Source: JAIVGZ01 sp964552205 (GTDB taxonomy: Bacteria > Pseudomonadota > Gammaproteobacteria > Natronospirales > JAIVGZ01). Taken from it: a stretch of 64,000 nucleotides of DNA. The notes beneath the pieces were generated by a model. It searched no databases, had not been told where the DNA came from, and saw only the letters and a program-made list of their open reading frames with translations. Positions 16,151 through 24,025 of this stretch are shown in pieces (position 1 is the stretch's first letter; every line of letters begins with the position of its first letter). The DNA lies in NCBI GenBank assembly GCA_964552205.1, contig CAZKFT010000003.1, forward strand, positions 35,038 to 99,037. Reading direction: 5' to 3'. Position numbers and translations under genes: made by a program.

Positions 16151-17806
16151 TCAGCGACGCTCCAGTCCCAACACCTCGAAGCCCTGTTCGAAGACCACAT
16201 CCACCGGGATACCGGCGGAATTCAGTCGCGCCAAGTCCTCGGCAAGCGCAGTGCCGATGATGCCGTGGGAGTCGAGCAAAGCGCCAACACCCGCGTAGTC
16301 ACCGTCGCCCTGCAACATGAGGATGCGACGGGCCAGTGACTGGACAGCGTCCTGCATCGCCTCGAAGTTGACGCTGTACTTGCCATTGTCACCGCGGGTG
16401 AACGCGCCCTGCTCCGCGAAATAATTGAACTGCATCATGTTGGCACGACCATGCGCGCTGGAGGCGCCGAAGCGCACCGAGCGGAACAAACCGGCCATGA
16501 AAGTCACATAGTGGTCCAGTAGTTCACCTTCCTGCAGCTCACCGGCTTCGAACAGCTTCGTGATCATGTACAGACCGAGCACATCCGCCTTGGCCTCTTC
16601 CAGTGCGCCCCCGAACTCACGTAGTGCCTCCCGCACAGTGCCTTGCCCGTCCAGCGTGTTCTTGATGCCGAGACCGTGCGCCACCTCGTGGAACATCACA
16701 TTGGAGAAAAACGCGTTGAAGGTGATGTTCCCCTGCAGGTTCTCCGCTACGAGCTCATCTGCGATGGGCACCAGGATTTCGTCGTACTTGGCGCGCATGG
16801 AATTGCGCAACTGCAGTCGGCGTGTGCCCTTGGCCAACTGCACTTGCTCGTCGTTCGGCAGGTTGATGGCGATGGTCTTCGCACCGGCATTGGAGTCGCC
16901 AGCGTAATAGATTGCGTCATAAGCATTCAGGTCTGCATCGCTCCCCGGTGTTTCGGCCTTGTACTCGTCCGGCACCGGCAGTCCGCGTTGCAGCTCGGGC
17001 AGGAAAGCCGCGAACCGGGCGAGACGCTCGGACCACTCCATGTCCTTGATGAGCACGAAGGCCTCGAATGCGGTGCGGTACCCGAACAACCTGTCTTCAT
17101 AGTGCTCGATTGGGCCGATGACCACCTCGATACGGTTGGACTTCATGTCCATCCAAGCCATATCCGACGGCTGGTACTCATCCGATACCAGCGCATCCGC
17201 ACGCAACGCGAGATACCGCCGAAGTCCGTCGTCCTCTGCCAGGGCCGAGGCTTCACGGAGGTAGGCAGCCGCACGCGCCAACGGCTCCGCGTGCATGACC
17301 GAGTAAGGCACCAGCATCAGCTCGCCATTGTCATCGCGCCGCACATAGGAGTACTCGCCCGTTTTTGCCGGCTCGTCCCAGGCTTCGAACTCCTCGCGCG
17401 TCATGTCCTGGGGATAGAAGTTGGACGCCGGTGGCTTGGTCTCGTAGCCGTCGATGAACGGACTCAATCCTGCGAGGCGGTCCCAAGGCCCGTAGTTGAT
17501 CAGGGCAAACTCCCGGGCAGCGGAATCCTGAATGCTCGCAAGCAGCGCGTCACGGTCACCGTAGGCCTGGTACCAGAACAGCTCGTCCATGATTTCCGCT
17601 GCCTGGATGAGCGGCATCAACATCGCACGCTCGGACTCGGACAGAACGCTGAGGTCGGCGGTCAAAGGCACGCTGGCGTAGATGTGCGGGCGCACCGCGC
17701 TGCCATCTTGGCCTTGCGACGACGCTTGCTGCGGCGGGTCAATCTGTCCGCAGGCAGGTAGGGCGAAAACTGCTGCAATCAGCAGCGCTCTGGTATTCTC
17801 GAACAT
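16151..17806 (-). CDS. M49 (dipeptidyl-peptidase III)-like zinc metallopeptidase, lipoprotein
   Basis: A 551-residue protein starting MFENTRALLIAAVFALPACG, a lipoprotein signal with lipobox LPAC, so it is membrane-anchored outside the cytoplasm. The zinc site is HEVAHG (about 418) followed 32-35 residues later by EEAKAD, matching in order the HExxxH / EExRAE pair of M49 peptidases, although written here as HExxH. Known M49 enzymes remove dipeptides from peptide N-termini. The start at 17806 is set by the lipobox; the open frame reaches 17926. Convergent with pfp, divergent from the membrane protein gene at 17838. Confidence 0.7.
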   Translation of the reverse strand: MFENTRALLIAAVFALPACGQIDPPQQASSQGQDGSAVRPHIYASVPLTADLSVLSESERAMLMPLIQAAEIMDELFWYQAYGDRDALLASIQDSAAREFALINYGPWDRLAGLSPFIDGYETKPPASNFYPQDMTREEFEAWDEPAKTGEYSYVRRDDNGELMLVPYSVMHAEPLARAAAYLREASALAEDDGLRRYLALRADALVSDEYQPSDMAWMDMKSNRIEVVIGPIEHYEDRLFGYRTAFEAFVLIKDMEWSERLARFAAFLPELQRGLPVPDEYKAETPGSDADLNAYDAIYYAGDSNAGAKTIAINLPNDEQVQLAKGTRRLQLRNSMRAKYDEILVPIADELVAENLQGNITFNAFFSNVMFHEVAHGLGIKNTLDGQGTVREALREFGGALEEAKADVLGLYMITKLFEAGELQEGELLDHYVTFMAGLFRSVRFGASSAHGRANMMQFNYFAEQGAFTRGDNGKYSVNFEAMQDAVQSLARRILMLQGDGDYAGVGALLDSHGIIGTALAEDLARLNSAGIPVDVVFEQGFEVLGLERR

Positions 17807-17837
17807 GGAAATTCTCCGGCACAAAGGGGGTGTCGTC

Positions 17838-18398
17838 ATGGTCAGTCTCGCATCACTGTGGCTTCCGATTCTACTCTCCGCCATTTTCGTCTTCTTCGCC
17901 AGCTCCATCATCCACATGGTCCTCAAGTATCACAATTCCGACTACGGCAAGCTGGATGCAGAGGCCGCCATCCGCGACGCGCTGCGCCCGCACGACCTCA
18001 AGCCCGGTTTCTACGCCATGCCGCACCTCATCGGAGTGGACTGGAAGGACCCCGCGGTCAAGGAAAGTCTGGAACGCGGACCCAACGCCTACCTCACCGT
18101 CATGCCCAAGGGCATGTTCAACATGGGAAAAACTCTGGGGCTGTGGTTTGTGCACTGTCTCGTCATCTCTGCCTTCGTCGCGTGGGTCGCAGCTAAGACC
18201 ATCGCGCCGGGCACCGAGTACATGGAGGTATTCTGCATTGTCGCTCTGGTGGGGTTCGCAGCACATGCGCTGGCATCGCCATCCGAGTCCATCTGGTTCC
18301 ATCGTCCTTGGCTGATGACCGCCAAGCACATGTTTGATGGACTCATTTATGCGCTGCTCACCGCCGGCACCTTCGGCTGGTTGTGGCCAGCCATGTGA
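17838..18398 (+). CDS. Unrecognised membrane protein
   Basis: A 186-residue protein with four likely membrane helices: about 3-25 (LASLWLPILLSAIFVFFASS), about 96-118, about 125-145 and about 164-184. Between helix 1 and 2 is a polar domain of some 65 residues containing DLKPGFYAMPHL and ERGPNAYLTVMPKG. A GGGGG ribosome site eight bases upstream supports the ATG at 17838; an ATG at 17805 in the same frame is possible. I do not recognise the family. It lies alone between the M49 lipoprotein gene and the trp promoter. Confidence 0.6.
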   Translation: MVSLASLWLPILLSAIFVFFASSIIHMVLKYHNSDYGKLDAEAAIRDALRPHDLKPGFYAMPHLIGVDWKDPAVKESLERGPNAYLTVMPKGMFNMGKTLGLWFVHCLVISAFVAWVAAKTIAPGTEYMEVFCIVALVGFAAHALASPSESIWFHRPWLMTAKHMFDGLIYALLTAGTFGWLWPAM

Positions 18399-18406
18399 AA
18401 CTCTGT

Positions 18407-18435
18407 TTGACTCTCGGGGGAAGCGCCGCTAAGCT
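18407..18435 (+). promoter_or_regulatory. Candidate trp promoter with overlapping operator-like palindrome
   Basis: TTGACT (18407-18412), a 17-bp spacer and TAAGCT (18430-18435) form a sigma-70-type promoter just before the trp leader peptide. An 8-bp inverted repeat, GGGGAAGC (18417-18424) and GCTTCCCC (18433-18440), overlaps the -10 box and could be an operator. With this promoter the leader mRNA would start only one or two bases before the leader ATG, so the leader peptide would be nearly leaderless; another promoter further upstream is not excluded. Confidence 0.5.
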
Positions 18436-18443
18436 TCCCCGCG

Positions 18444-18521
18444 ATGTCGAACTTCACGCACGGAATTGTTGCCCGCAACTGGTGGTGGTGGACCCACTCA
18501 CCGGCGGGCGCTCGTGCGTGA
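18444..18521 (+). CDS. trpL: trp operon leader peptide TrpL (four consecutive Trp codons)
   Basis: A 25-codon ORF, MSNFTHGIVARN-WWWW-THSPAGARA, too short for routine ORF calling. Four TGG codons in a row occupy 18480-18491. This is the sensor of transcription attenuation: when Trp-tRNA is scarce the ribosome stalls on these codons. It lies 110 bp upstream of the first gene of a complete tryptophan operon and is followed by mutually exclusive hairpins, so the assignment rests on both sequence and context. No clear Shine-Dalgarno site is seen. Confidence 0.9.
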   Translation: MSNFTHGIVARNWWWWTHSPAGARA

Positions 18522-18590
18522 CTCCGGCAACAGGCTGAACGCCTGCTGACCGGATGAACCCCTAAAGCCCGCCACCCGGCGGGCTTTTCC
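18471..18590 (+). promoter_or_regulatory. trp attenuator (alternative hairpins 1:2, 2:3, 3:4)
   Basis: Four pairing segments can be read. Segment 1 GCCCGC (18471-18476) directly precedes the Trp codons; segment 2 GGCGGGC (18503-18509) is complementary to it and also to segment 3 GCCCGCC (18567-18573); segment 4 GGCGGGC (18578-18584) pairs with segment 3 to give the terminator. A ribosome stalled at 18480-18491 masks segment 1 and frees 2 to pair with 3 (antitermination). A ribosome reaching the stop at 18519 covers segment 2 and lets 3:4 form (termination). Confidence 0.88.
18564..18588 (+). terminator. Attenuator terminator of the trp operon
   Basis: A perfect 10-bp stem AAAGCCCGCC / GGCGGGCTTT with loop ACCC, followed by TTTTCC including the stem's T residues. 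It sits between the leader peptide and aroF, and is the 3:4 hairpin of the attenuator. The U-tract is short (four), but the stem is strong. Confidence 0.88.
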
Positions 18591-18631
18591 GTTATTGCGA
18601 TGGAACTGTCCGCCTGAAAAGGAGAGTGACA

Positions 18632-19651
18632 GTGATTATCGTACTCAAGCCCGAAGCCACCGCTGATGACGCGCAGGCGTTCCTGCGCAGAATCGAGGAC
18701 AGTGGTCTGCAACCCCTGTATCTGCCGGGCTCGGAGCGGACCGTACTTGGCGCCCTCGGCGACGAGCGCGTGCTCGCGCGTCTCAATCTGGAAAGTCATC
18801 CCCTCGTTGAGAGCCTGAAACCCATCCTCACCCCGTACAAACGCGTGAGCCGCGAGATGCAGGCTCATGACACGCGTGTGGACATCGGCCCGGTGACGGT
18901 CGGTGGTCGCGATTTCGTGGTGATGGCCGGACCGTGTGCTGTCGAGAGCGCGGCCCAGATTGGAGCGACCGCTGCCGCCATCAAATCCGCGGGCGCGGTC
19001 GTGTTGCGGGGTGGTGCGTTCAAACCGCGCACAAGCCCTTACAGCTTCCAGGGGCACGGCGGCGAGGCGCTGGCACTCATGGCTGAGGCAGCGCGCGAGC
19101 ATGGGCTGCCCATCGTGTCCGAAATTGTGGATCCTTCCGACCTCGCACTGATGGAACAGCATGTGGACGCGCTGCAAGTGGGTGCGCGCAATATGCAGAA
19201 CTTCCGTTTACTGCAAGCGGTCGGTCGCAGCCATCTGCCGGTACTCCTGAAACGCGGCATCGCCGCCACCATTGAGGAACTTCTGCTGGCGGCCGAGTAC
19301 ATCCTCGATGCCGGCAATCCCAATGTCATCTTGTGTGAGCGTGGCATCCGCACTTTCGAAACCGCGACCCGCAACACGCTGGACCTCAACGCAGTCGCCT
19401 TGCTCAAGTTGCGCTCGCACCTTCCGGTGGTGGTGGACCCCTCACATGGCACCGGCATCCGCGACTTGGTACCACCCATGGCGAAAGCAGCCATTGGTGC
19501 GGGCGCGGACGGGCTGATCATCGAGGTCCATGTTGACCCGGCTGTAGCACTTTCTGACGGTCCGCAGTCCATGAACCCACAGGGCTTCGCCGAACTGATG
19601 AAAGGCATCCGGCCTTTTGTCGCAGCAGCAGGCCGGGAGCTCGCGGCATGA
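18632..19651 (+). CDS. aroF: 3-deoxy-7-phosphoheptulonate (DAHP) synthase, type I-beta
   Basis: A 339-residue enzyme that condenses PEP and erythrose-4-phosphate, the first step to chorismate. It has an N-terminal ferredoxin-like regulatory domain (about 1-65, starting MIIVLKPEATADDAQ) as in Thermotoga DAHP synthase, then the aldolase barrel with VMAGPCAVES (about 91-100), LRGGAFKPRTSPYSFQG (about 126-142) and VVDPSHGTGIRDLV. GTG at 18632 is six bases after GGAGA and gives the normal family start; GTG at 18626 is too close to the site. Being first in the trp operon, behind the Trp attenuator, it links supply of chorismate to tryptophan need. ATGA overlap with trpE. Confidence 0.93.
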   Translation: MIIVLKPEATADDAQAFLRRIEDSGLQPLYLPGSERTVLGALGDERVLARLNLESHPLVESLKPILTPYKRVSREMQAHDTRVDIGPVTVGGRDFVVMAGPCAVESAAQIGATAAAIKSAGAVVLRGGAFKPRTSPYSFQGHGGEALALMAEAAREHGLPIVSEIVDPSDLALMEQHVDALQVGARNMQNFRLLQAVGRSHLPVLLKRGIAATIEELLLAAEYILDAGNPNVILCERGIRTFETATRNTLDLNAVALLKLRSHLPVVVDPSHGTGIRDLVPPMAKAAIGAGADGLIIEVHVDPAVALSDGPQSMNPQGFAELMKGIRPFVAAAGRELAA

Positions 19652-21123
19652 GTTCCGAGGTGATTGGTCGCGTGCTCTCGCATTGCCCTGAGCCGCTGGA
19701 TGCCTTCGCTGCCATGACCAGCAACGGCACGCTCCCGGGGACCGCGCTGCTGGAATCTGCTGACCGCGGGCACAGCGGCACGCGGCGTAGCCTGCTGGTG
19801 TTGTCCAGTGCGTTGCGGGTCGTGCTATCCGGCAACAGCGTGAATATCGAGGCACTCAATGCGAACGGGCGCGCTGCGCTCAGGCGATTGGGTGGGCATG
19901 GTGAGGTGCTGTCGATTGCGGTGCCAGCAACCGGAACAACAACTCAGGATGAGGACAACCGCCTGCGCGAGCCTTCGGCGCTGGATCCGTTGCGAGCGGT
20001 GCTCAACAACCTGCGACCAGATCGGGCAGCAGATCGCCATCGCCTGATGCTGGTCGGCGCGTTAAGCTTCGAACTCGCCGCGCGATTCGAAGGCCAGGGC
20101 GGGAACGACGAGGCGACGCCGGACTATCTGTTCCTGGTGCCAGACCTGGTACTCGACATCGACCACCTGAGGAGTCGTGCGGAACTCATCGGCTTGGCCT
20201 TCGACCTTCATGCCCGAAACGACCTGTCTGCACGCTTGGATACTCTACTACTTTCACCAACTCGCTTCGAAGCCGCACCATCCTCTGGTCCCGCGCAAGT
20301 CAGCGAGAACGAAACCGACTCGGATTTCGTCGCGATGGTGGAAAGTGCGCGGTCGGAAATTCTCGCGGGCGAAGTTTTCCAGCTGGTGTTGTCACGCACC
20401 TGGACGACGCCCTGCGTGGATGCACTCTCAGCGTATGCGCACCTCCGGCAACGCAACCCGAGTCCGTACTTGTTCTACCTCAATGACCGCGACCGGACCT
20501 TGTTCGGTGCGTCACCCGAATCGTCCGTGCGTCTCAATGGACAAACCCGAGTTCTCGACATCTACCCCGTCGCCGGGACCCGCCCACGCGGCGAGGACGC
20601 GGACGAGGACGCCCGCATCGAAGCGGAGTTGCGACAGGACCCGAAAGAGCTGGCCGAGCACATGATGCTGGTGGACCTTGCACGCAACGACATTGCGCGT
20701 GTCTGCATACCAGGAACGCGTAGCGTGCCTGTGCTCCTGGGCGTGGACCGCTACGCCCATGTGATGCACTTGGTCTCACGCGTGCAGGGCGAACTCGCGC
20801 CCGACCTTGACGCCTTCCATGCATTGCGCGCCTGCTTGAACATGGGCACCCTGACCGGAGCACCCAAGCTGCGCGCAAGCGAGCTCATCCGCGCGCTCGA
20901 GAGCGGCCCTCGCGGATTCTATGGCGGTGCGGTCGGTCTGATAGATGGCGCCGGAAACATGGACACCGCCATCACCATTCGCGCCGCGACCGTGGTGAAC
21001 GGCATCGCCACCGTCCAGGCGGGCGCCGGCATCGTTCTGGCCTCCGACCCTATCTCTGAGGCGAACGAAACTCGGAACAAAGCGCGCGCAGTTCTCGAGG
21101 CCTTGGGTGGGGCGGCCGCATGA
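19648..21123 (+). CDS. trpE: Anthranilate synthase component I TrpE
   Basis: A 491-residue chorismate-utilising enzyme that, with TrpG, makes anthranilate. The N-terminal LLESAD (about 34-39) is the tryptophan feedback motif known from enteric TrpE. The catalytic half shows EVFQLVLSRTW, PSPYLFYLN, GASPESSVRLN, the DIYPVAGTRPRG stretch with ELRQDPKELAEHMMLVDLARND (shown here in two parts) and the C-terminal GGAVGLIDGAGNMDTAITIR. All are intact. It overlaps aroF and trpG by ATGA each, so the three are translationally coupled. Confidence 0.95.
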   Translation: MSSEVIGRVLSHCPEPLDAFAAMTSNGTLPGTALLESADRGHSGTRRSLLVLSSALRVVLSGNSVNIEALNANGRAALRRLGGHGEVLSIAVPATGTTTQDEDNRLREPSALDPLRAVLNNLRPDRAADRHRLMLVGALSFELAARFEGQGGNDEATPDYLFLVPDLVLDIDHLRSRAELIGLAFDLHARNDLSARLDTLLLSPTRFEAAPSSGPAQVSENETDSDFVAMVESARSEILAGEVFQLVLSRTWTTPCVDALSAYAHLRQRNPSPYLFYLNDRDRTLFGASPESSVRLNGQTRVLDIYPVAGTRPRGEDADEDARIEAELRQDPKELAEHMMLVDLARNDIARVCIPGTRSVPVLLGVDRYAHVMHLVSRVQGELAPDLDAFHALRACLNMGTLTGAPKLRASELIRALESGPRGFYGGAVGLIDGAGNMDTAITIRAATVVNGIATVQAGAGIVLASDPISEANETRNKARAVLEALGGAAA

Positions 21124-21713
21124 ACATTCTCGTCATCGACAACCATGACTCGTTCACCTTCAACCTCGTGTATGACCTCCGTGCGCTCGGTTGTACCGTC
21201 GAGACCTGGCGCAATGATGTACCACTGACCCCGTTACTGGCACGCGCCGAGTCACTGGGCGCAACCATCTTGCTCTCGCCTGGGCCTGGTACGCCGGCTG
21301 ATGCCGGCATCTGCATCGATGTCGTGAAGCAAGCGGTCGGTCGGTGCAGCGTGCTCGGCATCTGCCTCGGCCACCAGGCCATGGTCGAGGCCCTCGGGGG
21401 TAAGGTGGACCGCGCACTCGACCCGATGCATGGTCGCGCAACCTCAATGACCCTGCAGCCCCACCCTTTGTTTGCAGGGCTCCCGCAGCGGGTCTCGTTC
21501 GCGCGCTATCACTCCCTGGCTGCGGCAGCGGTACCCGATGAACTAGAGACCATCGCTCATGCCGAGGACGGCACCGTGATGGCGGTTGCCCATAGATGCC
21601 ACCGCATTGCCGGACTGCAGTTTCATCCCGAGTCCATTCTGAGCGGTGCGGGTCGCAAGGTATTGCGCAATGCGCTGTCCTGGATGAGGAGTGACCATGC
21701 ACAGTCTGCTTGA
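21120..21713 (+). CDS. trpG: Anthranilate synthase component II TrpG (glutamine amidotransferase)
   Basis: A 197-residue class I glutamine amidotransferase that feeds ammonia to TrpE. The triad is visible: nucleophile Cys in LGICLGHQAMVE (about 80-91) and His-Glu in GLQFHPESILSG (about 162-173). The start NILVIDNHDSFTFNLVYDL is typical. It is a separate protein, not fused to TrpD as in E. coli. The related PabA could use the same subunit; no pabB is in the window. Confidence 0.95.
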   Translation: MNILVIDNHDSFTFNLVYDLRALGCTVETWRNDVPLTPLLARAESLGATILLSPGPGTPADAGICIDVVKQAVGRCSVLGICLGHQAMVEALGGKVDRALDPMHGRATSMTLQPHPLFAGLPQRVSFARYHSLAAAAVPDELETIAHAEDGTVMAVAHRCHRIAGLQFHPESILSGAGRKVLRNALSWMRSDHAQSA

Positions 21714-22704
21714 ACGCCTGTGTGGGGGCGTGTCCTTGTCGCGTGTTGAATCAGAGCATGCATTTGACGCTGTCATGCGCGGCGACTGCCCCCCTGCCAC
21801 ATTGGCAGCATTGCTGGTCGCGATGAAGGCCAAAGGTGAACAGCCGGATGAAATCGCTGGCGCCGCCACGGCGATGCGGCGACATGCGATTTCGTTTCCG
21901 CGGCCCGAATACGCGTTTGCGGATTGTTGTGGCACAGGAGGTGATGGCGCCGGAACGCTCAATGTGTCCACGGCGGTCGCTTTCGTTCTGGCTGAGTGCG
22001 GTCTGCCGGTGGCCAAGCACGGTAACCGGGCAGTCAGTTCGCGTTCGGGTTCCGCAGATGTCTTGCAAGTGCTCGGACTCAAGCTGGACCCGGAACCCAA
22101 CATCTCCAGGCACATGCTGGATGAGACCGGCTTCTGCTTCCTGTTCGCGCCGCAATATCATCCCGGCGTCGCGCACGCCATGCCTGTCCGTCGCGAACTT
22201 GGCATTCGTACGCTGTTCAACCTGCTCGGACCGCTGTCCCACCCGGCTGCACCCCCCGTTCAGCTGCTCGGTGTATACGACCCTGAGTTATGTAGACCGC
22301 TGGCGGAAACACTGCACCATCTGGGTTGCGAGACTGCGCTGGTGGTGAACGGGGGTGTGGACGAGATTGCGCTCCACGGCCCCACCGAGGCCGCACTGCT
22401 CCGCGATGGACAAGTGGTGACGATGACCATCACCCCGGAACACGCTGGCTTGCGCAGCCGAGCGTTGGCGGAACTCGCAGGTGGCGATGCGGACAACAAC
22501 GCGCAAGCGCTGCGGAAACTGCTCGCCGGGCAGGGTGACGAGGCCTATGCGGATGCCGTCGCCATCAATGCGGGTGCGGCACTGTGGGCGACCCGCCGAG
22601 CCGCCTCGCTCATCGAGGGCACGGAACTCGCCAAACAAGCCATCGCCTCGGGCGGCGCGCTCCGACGACTGCAAGCAGCGGTGGAGATCTCCCATGCGCA
22701 GTAA
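21697..22704 (+). CDS. trpD: Anthranilate phosphoribosyltransferase TrpD
   Basis: A 335-residue enzyme that adds phosphoribosyl from PRPP to anthranilate. The PRPP-binding CCGTGGDGAGTLNVST (about 77-92), the KHGNRAVSSRSGSADVL stretch (about 106-122) and the anthranilate-contacting FLFAPQYHPGVAHAMPVRRELGIRT region are conserved. The ATG at 21697 has a good GAGGAG site; a GTG two codons upstream (21691) is the alternative. It overlaps trpG by 17 bases and the next gene by 11. Confidence 0.95.
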   Translation: MHSLLERLCGGVSLSRVESEHAFDAVMRGDCPPATLAALLVAMKAKGEQPDEIAGAATAMRRHAISFPRPEYAFADCCGTGGDGAGTLNVSTAVAFVLAECGLPVAKHGNRAVSSRSGSADVLQVLGLKLDPEPNISRHMLDETGFCFLFAPQYHPGVAHAMPVRRELGIRTLFNLLGPLSHPAAPPVQLLGVYDPELCRPLAETLHHLGCETALVVNGGVDEIALHGPTEAALLRDGQVVTMTITPEHAGLRSRALAELAGGDADNNAQALRKLLAGQGDEAYADAVAINAGAALWATRRAASLIEGTELAKQAIASGGALRRLQAAVEISHAQ

Positions 22705-24025
22705 TGTGCTTGCACAGATTCTGGCGGTGAAACGCGCGGAGTTGGCGCAGCCCCCGAGCACACTGCCGCAGCGTCGCCGCCCGGTGCGCAGTCTGGCCGA
22801 GTCACTCGCCCGTCCGGGTGCGCGTTTCATCATGGAGTGCAAACGCGCGTCGCCTTCCGCAGGAGTGCTACGCGAACTTGAGTCCTTGCACCCTATCGTT
22901 GCGGCCTATGAGGGTATTGCCGATGCCATTTCCGTATTGACCGACCGCACGTTCTTCGGCGGTTCACTGGACGATCTGGCCTTCGTAGCCGAAAACGCCT
23001 CGGTGCCAATTCTGCGTAAGGACTTCATTCTGGAACCCCGACAGGTCGCCGAATCCTACGCGTACGGTGCCGACGCTGTATTGCTCATGTTGTCCGCGTT
23101 GGATGACGAGACCTGGACCCAGTGCGCCAGAACCGCGGACCAGCTGGGTGTCGAGATACTCACCGAAGTGCATGACGAAGCAGAGCTTGCACGCGCGATC
23201 ACCTTGGGCGCGAGGATGATTGGCATCAACAACCGATCCTTCGCCGACCTTTCGGTGGACCTCGGGACCACGCGCCGGCTTGCACCGCAGGTTCCGGATG
23301 ACCACCTGACGGTCTGCGAGTCCGGCATCCACAGCCACGCGGATGTGCGGTCGCTCGCCAGCATGGTGGATGCCTTTCTGGTGGGTAGCACGCTGATGCG
23401 CGCCCCCCGCATCGATCTTGCCTCGCGCCAGCTTGTGTTCGGGGAGGTCAAAGTCTGCGGACTCACCCGAGAACAAGATGTCATCGCCGCGTGGCAGACA
23501 GGCGCCAGTTTTGGCGGAATGGTTTTCGCGGAAACATCGTCGCGCAAGGTGACCATGGCCCGCGCCCGCGACCTGGTTCAGGTCACACCGATGCCAATGG
23601 TCGGTGTGTTCGTGGACGAAGCGCCCGCAACCATCGCGGAGACTGCGCACGAACTAGGGCTCGCGGCCGTGCAACTGCACGGCGCTGAGGATGATGATCA
23701 CATCGCGAAAACGCGGGCAGCGCTACCCGATGGCTGCGCCCTGTGGAAGGCGGTGCGTACGGGTGATGCGCTCCCGTCCGGTGTGGACCGCATCCTGTTC
23801 GACGCGCCTACCGCGGGCGGTGGTCAGGCATTCGACTGGTCTGCACTCCCGCGCGATCTGCACGACTTCGGTCTGGCCGGAGGGCTGCATGCCGGCAACG
23901 CTGCAGCGGCACGCGACACCGGCGCGTCCCTGCTTGATGTTAGCAGTGGCGTGGAATCTGCACCCGGGGTGAAGTGCGCGGAACGAATGGGGGGATTCTT
24001 CCAGGCCCTGCGAGCGAGAAGATGA
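22694..24025 (+). CDS. trpC: Bifunctional indole-3-glycerol phosphate synthase / phosphoribosylanthranilate isomerase (TrpC-TrpF fusion)
   Basis: A 443-residue two-domain protein. Residues 1-245 are indole-3-glycerol phosphate synthase: FIMECKRASPSAGVLR (about 44-59), ILRKDFILEPRQV (about 103-115), IGINNRSFADLSVD and VCESGIHSHADV. Residues 250-443 are the isomerase: VKVCGLTREQDV (about 252-263), FGGMVFAETSSRKV, VQLHGAEDD and the closing LAGGLHAGN. The order and single frame match the enteric fused enzyme; many pseudomonads and xanthomonads have two genes instead. The start at 22694 follows the trpD stop region with an 11-base overlap; the open frame begins further upstream inside trpD. Confidence 0.95.
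   Translation: MRSNVLAQILAVKRAELAQPPSTLPQRRRPVRSLAESLARPGARFIMECKRASPSAGVLRELESLHPIVAAYEGIADAISVLTDRTFFGGSLDDLAFVAENASVPILRKDFILEPRQVAESYAYGADAVLLMLSALDDETWTQCARTADQLGVEILTEVHDEAELARAITLGARMIGINNRSFADLSVDLGTTRRLAPQVPDDHLTVCESGIHSHADVRSLASMVDAFLVGSTLMRAPRIDLASRQLVFGEVKVCGLTREQDVIAAWQTGASFGGMVFAETSSRKVTMARARDLVQVTPMPMVGVFVDEAPATIAETAHELGLAAVQLHGAEDDDHIAKTRAALPDGCALWKAVRTGDALPSGVDRILFDAPTAGGGQAFDWSALPRDLHDFGLAGGLHAGNAAAARDTGASLLDVSSGVESAPGVKCAERMGGFFQALRARR

Noticed and set aside
22481..22693. Longer N-terminus for the TrpC-TrpF fusion
   Set aside because: The extra 71 codons lie over trpD in another frame. ATG 22694 gives the family start (MRSNVLAQILAVKRAEL).
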